Assembly: GCF_900103835.1 (NCBI RefSeq)
Contig: NZ_FNID01000016.1
Location: 1-64,000 of the forward strand
DNA: 64,000 bases
Source: Acetanaerobacterium elongatum
GTDB lineage: Bacteria; Bacillota; Clostridia; Oscillospirales; Ruminococcaceae
Direction: 5' to 3'
Made by a program: the position numbers and the translations under genes. How positions within the stretch are numbered: the stretch's first letter is position 1; the number at the start of each line of letters is the position of its first letter. Shown here in pieces: positions 16,548-24,084 of the stretch. The notes beneath the pieces were generated by a model. The model worked only from the letters and a program-made list of their open reading frames with translations, made no database searches and had not been told where the DNA came from.

Positions 16548-16564
16548 TTTGACTTTTATTGACT
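16548..16564 (-). promoter_or_regulatory. CtsR operator overlapping the -35 element
   Basis: On the minus strand the sequence is AGTCAAT-AAA-AGTCAAA, one mismatch from the CtsR consensus RGTCAAA-NAN-RGTCAAA. A weaker copy (16532-16548) lies just upstream. Confidence 0.65.
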
Positions 16565-16576
16565 TTTAGTTAAAAT
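16549..16576 (+). promoter_or_regulatory. Promoter of the ctsR operon
   Basis: TTGACT (16549-16554), a 16-nt spacer and TAAAAT (16571-16576). It lies between two CtsR operators, the left one covering the -35. The rest of the 16327-16639 gap is AT-rich and, beyond these sites, shows nothing else. Confidence 0.7.
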
Positions 16577-16586
16577 AGTGAGTAAA

Positions 16587-16603
16587 GGTCAAGCAAGGTC
16601 AAA
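16587..16603 (+). promoter_or_regulatory. CtsR operator downstream of the -10 element
   Basis: GGTCAAG-CAA-GGTCAAA matches the CtsR consensus RGTCAAA-NAN-RGTCAAA with one mismatch. It lies where RNA polymerase would start transcription, so binding should block initiation. Confidence 0.85.
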
Positions 16604-16639
16604 CATAGCGGAAGTACTGCAGGGTAAGAGGGTGAACCC

Positions 16640-17089
16640 ATGAATCTTTCCGATATTATCTCGCAATCGATTTTAAAGCTGCTGGAGGAGTACGACGGTA
16701 CGGCCGAGATACAGCGCAACGAGCTGGCCAACAAAATAGGCTGTGTCCCCAGCCAGATTAACTATGTCATCACCTCGCGCTTTACCCCCGAAAAGGGGTA
16801 TCTGGTTGAAAGCAAGCGCGGTGGCGGCGGGTATATCCGCATCTCCAAGATATCACTCAACCCGCGGGATTTGGTGGTGCACCTGATTAACACCATCGGC
16901 AGCAGGCTGGACGAAGGGTCCTGCCGGGCAATACTGCAAAACCTTATCAACGACAAGATACTCGCCGCAGAAACCGCCAGAATGATGTGGAGCGCCTTAA
17001 GCCTCTCGGCGCTGCGGGAGGTTCCGCCGGAGCTGAGAGATAATGTACGAGCCTCCATCTTTAAAAATATGCTGCTGACCATATTATAA
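16640..17089 (+). CDS. ctsR: Heat-shock repressor CtsR
   Basis: A 149-residue repressor of class III heat-shock genes. The winged HTH (about 1-75) includes IGCVPSQINYVITSRFTPEK and the glycine-rich wing KRGGGGYIRI that reads the operator and senses temperature in Bacillus. The C-terminal dimerisation domain spans about 80-149. CtsR represses its own operon until heat inactivates it or McsA/McsB remove it. The promoter carries two matching operators at 16548-16564 and 16587-16603, so autoregulation is well supported here. It heads the four-gene set ctsR-mcsA-mcsB-clpC. Confidence 0.97.
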   Translation: MNLSDIISQSILKLLEEYDGTAEIQRNELANKIGCVPSQINYVITSRFTPEKGYLVESKRGGGGYIRISKISLNPRDLVVHLINTIGSRLDEGSCRAILQNLINDKILAAETARMMWSALSLSALREVPPELRDNVRASIFKNMLLTIL

Positions 17090-17131
17090 AGTTCACGTTT
17101 CCTAAGCGACATGAAAGGGATGATAATCATC

Positions 17132-17647
17132 ATGTTATGTGAAATCTGTAAAAAGAACCATGCCACCACACACCTGCGTCAGGTGATAAACGGTGAGGCC
17201 AAGGAGTATATCCTCTGCAGCGAGTGTGCCTCCAAGCTGGGCTTCACCGCAATGATGAACCCGTTTTCAATGAGCATCAGCGATATGCTGGGCTCTATGC
17301 TTGCACAAACTGCTCCCGCCAAAGAGCAGCTGCCAGCCGAGCAGCGCTGCAAGGGCTGTGGGGCTACCTTTGCCGATATCCGCAATTCCGGAAAGGCAGG
17401 CTGTGCGGAATGCTACGCCACCTTCTATGAGGATTTTGTGCCCTCGCTTCAGCGCATCCATGGGCAGACCGAACATGCGGGCAAGGTGCCGAGCTCTGCG
17501 GGGCCGAAATACAGGCTGCACAACGAGATTCAGTCGCTGCAAAAGGAACTGAAGGAAGCGGTAGCCTCTCAGGATTACGAGCGCGCCGCCGTGCTGCGCG
17601 ACCGAATCAAGGACCTTGAAGCAACGGAGGATAAAGCCGATGAATAA
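17132..17647 (+). CDS. mcsA: McsA, zinc-binding activator of protein-arginine kinase
   Basis: A 171-residue partner of McsB. Zinc-type pairs are seen at the N-terminus (MLCEICKKNH and LCSEC) and in the middle (CKGCGATF and CAECY). A UVR domain (EIQSLQKELKEAVASQDYER, about residues 133-168) ends the protein. McsA activates McsB and helps inactivate CtsR under stress. I start at the ATG at 17132, giving MLCEIC, because AAAGGGATGA is 10 nt upstream; an in-frame ATG at 17111 would add seven residues without homology. Its end overlaps the mcsB start by 8 nt, indicating translational coupling. Confidence 0.94.
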   Translation: MLCEICKKNHATTHLRQVINGEAKEYILCSECASKLGFTAMMNPFSMSISDMLGSMLAQTAPAKEQLPAEQRCKGCGATFADIRNSGKAGCAECYATFYEDFVPSLQRIHGQTEHAGKVPSSAGPKYRLHNEIQSLQKELKEAVASQDYERAAVLRDRIKDLEATEDKADE

Positions 17648-18671
17648 GTGGTATCTTGAACATAACCCAGACGACGATATCGCGGTAAGCACACGCATCC
17701 GCCTTGCGCGAAATTTGCGCGCTTATCCGTTTGAAAACCGCATGACACCCGAGCAGAAAAAGAAGCTGCTCAGCGATGTGAAAACCCTGCTGCAGAATGC
17801 AAGCCTCAAAGAGAAGATGGAGCTTGGCTTTATAGAGCTTGAAAAGCTCACCCCCGAGCAGAACTTCTCGCTGGTGGAAAAGCACCTGATCAGCCCGGCA
17901 TTCTCGCAGAACCCTAAGAATGCGGGCCTTGCGCTTTCACCGGATGAAAGCATTGCAGTGATGATTAACGAAGAAGATCATATCCGTATTCAGACGCTCA
18001 GCTCCGGTCTAAACCTCAAACAGACCTTGCAGGCGGCTAACCGTATTGATGATATTTTAGATGCCTCTTTATTGTATGCCTTTGATGAAAAGCTCGGCTA
18101 TCTCACGCAGTGCCCCACCAACCTCGGCACCGGGCTTCGTGCGTCGGTAATGCTGCACCTGCCCGCACTGGAGGCAAACGGCGTTATCGGGCGCATCTCC
18201 CAGATGGTTTCTAAGCTGGGGCTTACAATCCGGGGCACCTACGGAGAGGGTACGCGCGTAAACGGCGCATTCTACCAGCTTTCCAATCAGGTAACGCTCG
18301 GTATCTCGGAAGAGGGCGCTATCGAAAATCTGCGTGCCATTGCCTCTCAGATTATCGCGCAGGAGCGGGCCTCACGCAGCGCCGAGCTGGGCGATTATAT
18401 GGAAGACAAGGTTTGGCGTGCATACGGTGTGCTCAGCTCGGCAAGACTCCTTACAAACGACGAGTTCATCGAGCTTGTTTCCATTCTGCGCATGGGTGTT
18501 TCGCAGGGTATCCTGAAGGGTATCAGCTACGGCGAGATTAACGCCCTTATCAACACCACCGGCCCGGCCACCATCATGGCGCAGGAAGGCAGAGCCATGG
18601 AAGCAGGCGAACGCGATAAACTGCGTGCCGCCATCGTGCGTGAACGCTTGTATTCCTTAAACGAAAATTAA
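17640..18671 (+). CDS. mcsB: Protein-arginine kinase McsB
   Basis: A 343-residue kinase that phosphorylates arginine residues, marking proteins for ClpC-ClpP degradation. The phosphagen-kinase fold is visible in STRIRLARNLRAYPF (about 18-32) and the nucleotide/active-site region CPTNLGTGLRASVMLHLP (about 159-176). Length matches the usual 340-360. The ATG at 17640 lies inside the end of mcsA with GGAGG 9 nt upstream. In the stress pathway it acts with McsA on CtsR and on damaged proteins, delivering them to ClpC encoded next. Confidence 0.96.
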   Translation: MNKWYLEHNPDDDIAVSTRIRLARNLRAYPFENRMTPEQKKKLLSDVKTLLQNASLKEKMELGFIELEKLTPEQNFSLVEKHLISPAFSQNPKNAGLALSPDESIAVMINEEDHIRIQTLSSGLNLKQTLQAANRIDDILDASLLYAFDEKLGYLTQCPTNLGTGLRASVMLHLPALEANGVIGRISQMVSKLGLTIRGTYGEGTRVNGAFYQLSNQVTLGISEEGAIENLRAIASQIIAQERASRSAELGDYMEDKVWRAYGVLSSARLLTNDEFIELVSILRMGVSQGILKGISYGEINALINTTGPATIMAQEGRAMEAGERDKLRAAIVRERLYSLNEN

Positions 18672-18697
18672 AAGACGATTATTCATACCCTTTCCAC

Positions 18698-18845
18698 GAA
18701 AGGCAAGGTGATAAGTTTGAAAAATAATTTTCAAACTAAGGAAAAATTGTTGTCGGAGTGTAACTCCTCCTGCGGCAAGGCCGCATCGCAATTTTTCATG
18801 ACGTTTTGTGCTTTTCCGGCGCAAGCGCCAGAAAGGTAAGGTGAT
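18698..18845 (+). other. Structured insert in the mcsB-clpC gap, bounded by a 15-bp direct repeat
   Basis: GAAAGGCAAGGTGAT (18698-18712) and GAAAGGTAAGGTGAT (18831-18845) flank a 118-nt sequence made almost wholly of hairpins: 10-bp AGTTTGAAAA/TTTTCAAACT (18714-18737); a closing stem GAAAAATTG/CAATTTTTC (18741-18749, 18789-18797) that holds GGAG/CTCC and TGCGGC/GCCGCA; and GGCG/CGCC extended by CTTTTC/GAAAGG (18811-18836). The last stem pairs the clpC ribosome binding site. The flanking repeat resembles a target duplication at that site. It could be a small mobile repeat, a translation switch, or both. Confidence 0.7.
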
Positions 18846-21327
18846 GATAATGTATAAATTCACAGGTTTTACCGCCAAGGCCAACGAGGCGCTCAACCTC
18901 GCCATCAGCTCCGCCGAAAAGCTGGGGCATACCTATATCGGCACCGAGCATATACTCATGGGGCTGCTTAAAGAGGGCAGCGGCGTTGCGCCCATCGTGC
19001 TTTCCCATAACGGCGTAACCTACGATGATATTGAGCAGAAGCTGGTGGATACGGTAGGCTCCGGCTCTCCAACGCGCCTTACTCCCGCCGATTTTACGCC
19101 GCGCTGCAAACGTATTCTGGAGCTTTCGGTTGCCGAAGCAAAGTCGCTCGGCCACGGCTATGTGGGCACCGAGCATATCCTTATGGCGATGCTGAATGAA
19201 GAAGACAGCTATGCCGTTCGCTTTTTAACCGAGCTTTCGGTAGATCCGAAAGATATCTACAACCAGTGTGCCAAATCCTTAGGGGTAAACGAGAACGGTG
19301 GCAGCCTTTCCTCGGGCGGCAGCGCAAAGGAGCTCAAACGCCCGCAGAATTCCCGAACCCCCACCCTCGACCAGTTTTCCAACGACCTTACCCAGCGGGC
19401 GCGTGAGGGTGCGCTCGACCCGGTAATCGGCCGTGCCAACGAGATTGAGCGTGTGATACAGATACTCTCCCGCCGCACCAAGAACAACCCCTGCTTAATC
19501 GGCGAGCCCGGTGTTGGCAAAACCGCCATCGCAGAGGGGCTTGCACAGAAGATTATTGCGGGAGAGATTCCCGAAACACTCAAGAATAAGCGCGTGGTGT
19601 CGGTGGATATCGGCGGCATGATTGCCGGAACCAAGTATCGCGGTGATTTTGAAGAGCGTATAAAAAAGGCACTGGATGAGGTTAAAAACGCGGGCAACGT
19701 GATTCTGTTTATCGACGAGATGCATACACTGGTGGGCGCAGGAGCCGCCGAGGGCGCGGTGGACGCTGCCAATATCCTTAAGCCGCTGCTTGCCAGGGGT
19801 GACATACAGGTGGTGGGCGCTACCACACTGGATGAATACCGCAAACACGTTGAAACCGATGCGGCGCTTGAACGCAGGTTCCAGCCCGTTACCGTCAACG
19901 AGCCCAGCCCCGAAGAGGCACAGCAGATTCTGTTCGGCCTGCGCGATAAATACGAGGCACACCACAAGGTGAAGATCACCGATGAGGCGGTGAAGGCTGC
20001 CGTTACCCTTTCCTCCCGGTATATTCAGGATCGTTTTCTGCCCGATAAGGCCATCGACCTGATTGACGAGGCCGCCTCCCGCATACGTCTCAAGCAGTAC
20101 ACCGCTCCGCCCGACTTAAAGGAGCTGGAGGAACGCTTAAAGGCGCTAAACGAGGAAAAGGAAGCCGCCGTAAACGCGCAGGACTTCGAGCTTGCCGCCA
20201 AGATACGCGATAACGAAAAAGAGCTGCGTGCACAGCTCGAACGCCAGAAGAACGAGTGGAAGGATGATAACGGCCGCAAGACCGGTGTTGTTACCGAGCA
20301 GACGGTTGCCGAAATCGTCTCGGGCTGGACGGGTATCAATGTGCGCCAGCTTACCGAGGAGGAGAGCAAGCGCCTCTTAAACATGGAGGCGATATTGCAC
20401 GAGCGCGTAATCGGGCAGGATGAGGCTGTAAACTCTGTTTCGCGCGCCATCCGCCGCGGCAGGGTAGGGCTGAAAGACCCCAAGCGCCCCATCGGCTCGT
20501 TCATCTTCTTAGGCCCCACGGGCGTGGGCAAAACCGAGCTGTGCAAGGCGCTTGCGCAGGCACTGTTCGGCGACGACGACGCAATGATCCGCTTGGATAT
20601 GTCAGAGTACATGGAAAAGTTCTCGGTATCCCGCTTAGTCGGCTCCCCTCCGGGATATGTAGGCTTTGAAGAGGGCGGCCAGCTCACCGAAAAGATTCGC
20701 CGCAAACCATACTCTGTGGTGCTGTTTGACGAAATTGAGAAGGCACACCCCGATGTATTCAATATGCTGCTGCAGATCCTGGAGGACGGCATCCTTACCG
20801 ACAGTAAGGGCAGAAGGGTAGACTTTAAAAACGCCGTGGTGATTATGACCTCCAACATCGGCGCGCGGCTGCTTACCGAAAAGATTAAGAACCTTGGCTT
20901 TGCGGGTGCTCCCACCGTAAGCGACGATGAGAATCGCATCAAGCAGAATGTGTTAAGCGAGCTGAAAAAAGCCTTCCGTCCCGAGTTTTTAAACCGCGTG
21001 GACGATATCATCGTCTTCCACCGCCTTACCTCCGCCGAGATAGAGAAGATTGCCGCTAACATGCTTGCCACCCTCAGCGAGCGGGTAAACAAGCTGGGCA
21101 TTACCGTAACCTTTGACCAGAGCGCCGTTACCAAGATTGCCTCGGTGGGCTACGATGATATCTACGGCGCGCGCCCGTTACGCCGTGCCATCACCACTCA
21201 GATCGAGGATAAACTCTCCGAGCAGATGCTGGAGGGTGCCGTGAAGCCGGGCGACAGCGTGGTGTGTGTTTCCACCGAAAACGGTTTTGAGTTCCGGAAA
21301 ACTGCTCTCGCAAATATCCCGAATTAA
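18844..21327 (+). CDS. clpC: ATP-dependent Clp protease ATP-binding subunit ClpC
   Basis: An 827-residue Hsp100 unfoldase that feeds substrates, including arginine-phosphorylated ones, to ClpP. The N-terminal repeat domain (about 1-145; [15 protein letters not shown]) is followed by AAA+ D1 with Walker [10 protein letters not shown] near 220, a UVR-containing middle domain (about 410-450; [20 protein letters not shown]) and D2 with Walker [10 protein letters not shown] near 560, then the D2-small domain. The start is ATG 18844 (AAAGG 7 nt upstream); ATG 18850 is equally possible. The ribosome binding site can pair in a hairpin, so translation may be temperature- or coupling-dependent. It ends the CtsR-controlled operon. 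Confidence 0.96.
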   Translation: MIMYKFTGFTAKANEALNLAISSAEKLGHTYIGTEHILMGLLKEGSGVAPIVLSHNGVTYDDIEQKLVDTVGSGSPTRLTPADFTPRCKRILELSVAEAKSLGHGYVGTEHILMAMLNEEDSYAVRFLTELSVDPKDIYNQCAKSLGVNENGGSLSSGGSAKELKRPQNSRTPTLDQFSNDLTQRAREGALDPVIGRANEIERVIQILSRRTKNNPCLIGEPGVGKTAIAEGLAQKIIAGEIPETLKNKRVVSVDIGGMIAGTKYRGDFEERIKKALDEVKNAGNVILFIDEMHTLVGAGAAEGAVDAANILKPLLARGDIQVVGATTLDEYRKHVETDAALERRFQPVTVNEPSPEEAQQILFGLRDKYEAHHKVKITDEAVKAAVTLSSRYIQDRFLPDKAIDLIDEAASRIRLKQYTAPPDLKELEERLKALNEEKEAAVNAQDFELAAKIRDNEKELRAQLERQKNEWKDDNGRKTGVVTEQTVAEIVSGWTGINVRQLTEEESKRLLNMEAILHERVIGQDEAVNSVSRAIRRGRVGLKDPKRPIGSFIFLGPTGVGKTELCKALAQALFGDDDAMIRLDMSEYMEKFSVSRLVGSPPGYVGFEEGGQLTEKIRRKPYSVVLFDEIEKAHPDVFNMLLQILEDGILTDSKGRRVDFKNAVVIMTSNIGARLLTEKIKNLGFAGAPTVSDDENRIKQNVLSELKKAFRPEFLNRVDDIIVFHRLTSAEIEKIAANMLATLSERVNKLGITVTFDQSAVTKIASVGYDDIYGARPLRRAITTQIEDKLSEQMLEGAVKPGDSVVCVSTENGFEFRKTALANIPN

Positions 21328-21340
21328 ATTCAATCAGTAA

Positions 21341-21379
21341 AAAGCTGCCCCAATGGTTCATTCCACCTGGGGCAGCTTT
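21341..21379 (+). terminator. Terminator of the ctsR-clpC operon
   Basis: AAAGCTGCCCCA (21341-21352) pairs perfectly with TGGGGCAGCTTT (21368-21379). The T run is short. Confidence 0.75.
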
Positions 21380-21503
21380 CGCTATGCCTTATAGAATTGC
21401 CGGATGAAAGGCTGTATTTTTCACGAGATTATGATAAACTTAGACCATAAGAGAATTATTACGAAGAAATCATAGCATTTCTGAAGAAGGCAGATTGATA
21501 AGT

Positions 21504-22355
21504 ATGCAAAAATATGAACTGATTGAGCGAAGTATTATTAAGAAATATAAAAAAGAGATTTGGCACAAATTCATTGCGGCAGTTAAGGAGTATCAGCTCA
21601 TTCAACGGAATGATAGAATTGCTGTCTGTATCTCCGGCGGCAAAGATTCGATGCTTTTGGCCAAGTGCATACAACAGCTGCAAAGGCACAGCGATTTTCC
21701 GTTTGAGGCGGTTTATCTGGTTATGGATCCCGGCTATGCGCCTGCCAACCGCAGGTTAATTGAAGAAAATGCACAGCTTTTAAACCTTCCGGTGCATATC
21801 TTTGAGAGTAATATTTTTCATGTGGTCGACAATACCGACCGTTCGCCCTGCTACCTCTGCGCGAAGATGAGAAGGGGATACCTCTATAGCAAGGCGCAGG
21901 AGCTTGGCTGTAATAAGATTGCTCTGGGGCACCATTTTGACGATGTGGTAGAAACCATTCTCATGAGCATGCTCTACGGCTCTGAAATGCGTACCATGAT
22001 GCCCAAGCTGCACAGCACCAATTTTACGGGCATGGAGCTGATACGCCCGCTGTATATGGTCAAAGAGGCCGACATTCTGGCGTGGAAGCGTTATAATGAG
22101 CTTCAGTTTATCCAATGCGCCTGCAGTTTTACCGAACGTGAGGCGCAAGCTGAAAGTGTTATGGGCTCCAAGCGTCAGGAGATGAAGCAGCTTATCAAGG
22201 AATTCCGACGTATTAACCCAAACATTGACATGAACATCTTTGTAAGTGCGCACAATGTAAACCTTGACGCGGTCATCGGGTATCGTAAAGGCGGAGATAA
22301 GCATAGTTTTTTGGAAAATTACGATATGATTGCCGCTTTACCTGATGAAGAATGA
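21504..22355 (+). CDS. TtcA-family tRNA 2-thiocytidine biosynthesis-like protein
   Basis: A 283-residue PP-loop ATPase. The ATP-pyrophosphatase loop CISGGKDSM is near residues 40-48. CYLC (in SPCYLCAKMRRG) and the later CAC in IQCACSFTE are the cysteines that hold the Fe-S cluster in TtcA-type thiolases. LGHHFDDVVETILMSMLYG is the family signature following the cluster. TtcA thiolates C32 of some tRNAs, but several paralogues occur in Clostridia and the target of this one is unknown. The start is either ATG 21504 or TTG 21495; GAAGG at 21486-21490 is 13 or 4 nt away. A single-gene unit with its own terminator. Confidence 0.85.
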   Translation: MQKYELIERSIIKKYKKEIWHKFIAAVKEYQLIQRNDRIAVCISGGKDSMLLAKCIQQLQRHSDFPFEAVYLVMDPGYAPANRRLIEENAQLLNLPVHIFESNIFHVVDNTDRSPCYLCAKMRRGYLYSKAQELGCNKIALGHHFDDVVETILMSMLYGSEMRTMMPKLHSTNFTGMELIRPLYMVKEADILAWKRYNELQFIQCACSFTEREAQAESVMGSKRQEMKQLIKEFRRINPNIDMNIFVSAHNVNLDAVIGYRKGGDKHSFLENYDMIAALPDEE

Positions 22356-22370
22356 AATAATTAACTTGGG

Positions 22371-22408
22371 CCTGTATATACCAAAGTGTATATGCAGGTT
22401 AATTTTTT
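22371..22408 (+). terminator. Terminator of the TtcA-like gene
   Basis: CCTGTATATAC (22371-22381) pairs with GTATATGCAGG (22388-22398), one G-U pair, followed by TTAATTTTTT. Confidence 0.82.
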
Positions 22409-22496
22409 ATAATAAAGCGGGAGTGTTTGTGCCTGCATAAATCCTTTTTGGCGAAGTACACTAACAAAAAGACTAATGATAAAAGGATGGTGTAGT

Positions 22497-22646
22497 GTGG
22501 ATAACAACAAAAATCGAATGAAAGACAGGCCCAAAAGTAATCCTGAACTGCGGAAGATGAAGCCCAAAGAGAACGCCGATGTCGGAATCATCGACGGCAA
22601 CAAGGTCGGGGTACACGCCTCAAAACGCGAAAAGGGAAGTCATTAA
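22497..22646 (+). CDS. 49-residue basic small protein, unknown
   Basis: The frame opens at GTG 22497 with AAAGGATGG 7 nt upstream. It reads MDNNKNRMKDRPKSNPELRK, MKPKENADVGIIDGNKVGVH and ASKREKGSH. It is rich in Lys, Arg, Asn and Pro, lacks cysteine and has no membrane segment. The good ribosome binding site, full codon structure and place between two terminators argue that it is real. I do not recognise a family. A small basic soluble protein in a spore-former could be a spore-core protein, but nothing here proves that. Position suggests it may share a transcript with the HMA-like gene 58 nt downstream. Confidence 0.55.
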   Translation: MDNNKNRMKDRPKSNPELRKMKPKENADVGIIDGNKVGVHASKREKGSH

Positions 22647-22704
22647 ACTCCTTTATCATAAGCGTTAAAAATAAAGATGTTTTTAGGAAAGGATATGTTT
22701 TATC

Positions 22705-22914
22705 ATGAATACTATTCTGTGCAGTGTTTCCGGTATGCAAAACAAAAACTGCAAAACCCAGCTGAAGAACGCATTGGATAAGGTGCAGGGAGTTCAGGAG
22801 GTGGGGGTGAATCTGGCAGAAGGCACCGTAAAGGTGGGGTACAACGAACCTGCCACTGAAATGCAGATTAAAAACTGCATTGAGCATACCGGTTTTAAAA
22901 TCGTCTACGAATAA
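22705..22914 (+). CDS. Heavy-metal-associated (HMA)-like domain protein lacking one metal cysteine
   Basis: A 69-residue ferredoxin-like HMA domain. The fold is clear: an opening strand, GMQNKNCKTQLKNALDKVQG, then VQEVGVNLAEGTVKVGYN and a terminal strand. Metallochaperones carry GMxCxxC. Here the loop is GMQNKNC, so the first cysteine is Asn and only the second remains. Copper binding in the usual two-thiolate mode is therefore unlikely for a monomer. No copper ATPase or CsoR gene lies nearby. AGGAAAGGAT is 12 nt before the ATG. It may bind another ligand, dimerise through the single cysteine, or have a regulatory role. Confidence 0.82.
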   Translation: MNTILCSVSGMQNKNCKTQLKNALDKVQGVQEVGVNLAEGTVKVGYNEPATEMQIKNCIEHTGFKIVYE

Positions 22915-22931
22915 AATAAGTATGGCTAAAG

Positions 22932-22960
22932 CTTCGATAGCCGGTGGCACACCGGTGAAG
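22932..22960 (+). other. Hairpin between the HMA-like gene and Ku
   Basis: CTTC (22932-22935) and CCGGTG (22941-22946) pair with CACCGG (22950-22955) and GAAG (22957-22960). There is no T run, so it is not a simple terminator. It precedes the terminator at 23004-23040. Confidence 0.4.
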
Positions 22961-23003
22961 TAAAGCCGGAAGGTTGTTATAAAAGATAGCAATATAACAA
23001 ATT

Positions 23004-23040
23004 AAGCTGTCAGGCCTGCGCCCGGCAGCTTTTTGCTTGT
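23004..23040 (+). terminator. Terminator after the HMA-like gene
   Basis: AAGCTGTC-A-GGC pairs with GCC-C-GGCAGCTT (23004-23032), followed by TTTGCTTGTTTT. Confidence 0.7.
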
Positions 23041-23168
23041 TTTAAGCGAGTTTTTATTGAGAGATTAGCCTTATATGGGGCAGAATAATACAAACACAGG
23101 CTTAATAAGCAATGAAAATCTAATATATAGTAATTTATATTTTCTTACAGAAAGGAGCGGTTAAAACA

Positions 23169-23942
23169 ATGCCTGTATCTCATAAAAGCGCCATCTCGTT
23201 CGGGCTGGTGCACATTCCGGTGGCTCTTTATACCGCAACGCAGGATAACGATATCAGCTTCAACCAGCTGCACAAGGAGGACAACCAGCGCGTACGCTAC
23301 AAAAAGGTATGCGGGCACTGCGGTAAGGAGGTTGCGTTCGGTGACATCATCAAGGGCTTTGAATACGATAAGGATAAATATGTAGTGGTGACCGACGAAG
23401 ATTTTGAGACGATTAAAACCGAGAAGGACAAAACCATCCAGATACTGCACTTCGCAAACCTTAACCAGATTAGCCCCGTTTACTACGATAAAACCTATCA
23501 GGCTATCCCCGAGGCGGGCGGCGAAAAGGCCTTTGAGCTGCTGCGCGCCGCTATGATGGCCGAGCAGAAGATCGCCATCGGCAAAACCGTTATGGGCACG
23601 AAGGAAACACTTCTTGCCATCATCCCGCGTGAAGACGGTATCTTAATTGAAACGATGTTTTATGCCGATGAAATCAAAGAACTGCAAAAGCCCTATACCC
23701 GACCGCCGGTAAACGAAGCCGAGCTTGACATGGCAAAAAAGCTCATTGCCTCTATGGATACCGAATTTAGCCCGTCAAAGCACAAGGATGAATATCAGGT
23801 GCGTCTGAGAGCACTAATTGAACAGAAGATCGCGGGTAAAGAGATTATCGCGGCAACACCAAAGCCGCAGAACAATGTCATCGACCTGATGGAGGCGCTC
23901 AAGGCAAGCCTCGAGCAGGGAACCAAGGGCAAAGGCGCGTAA
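23169..23942 (+). CDS. ku: Non-homologous end-joining protein Ku
   Basis: A 257-residue bacterial Ku, which forms a homodimeric ring on double-strand DNA ends. The N-terminus MPVSHKSAISFGLVHIPVAL and RVRYKKVCGHCGKEV, GFEYDKDKYVVVTDEDFE are typical, and the length is that of a minimal Ku core with a short Lys-rich tail. Bacterial Ku normally works with ligase LigD, usually encoded beside it. No ligase is in this window, so LigD must lie elsewhere or another ligase serves. In Bacillus the Ku-LigD pair repairs spore DNA under sigma-G. GAAAGGAGCGG precedes the ATG. Monocistronic by position. Confidence 0.95.
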   Translation: MPVSHKSAISFGLVHIPVALYTATQDNDISFNQLHKEDNQRVRYKKVCGHCGKEVAFGDIIKGFEYDKDKYVVVTDEDFETIKTEKDKTIQILHFANLNQISPVYYDKTYQAIPEAGGEKAFELLRAAMMAEQKIAIGKTVMGTKETLLAIIPREDGILIETMFYADEIKELQKPYTRPPVNEAELDMAKKLIASMDTEFSPSKHKDEYQVRLRALIEQKIAGKEIIAATPKPQNNVIDLMEALKASLEQGTKGKGA

Positions 23943-24084
23943 TCGGTAAAACCTCGCGGTGCCGGATATAAAAAACAGCAGCGATTTTAGCAGTTTTTGA
24001 CCTTTTCTCGTTCCTCAAATTATGTTATTGTAAAAGAAGAAATTTTAAAGAAACAGGGCAAGCTCCTGAAAGGAATGTCAGTTA

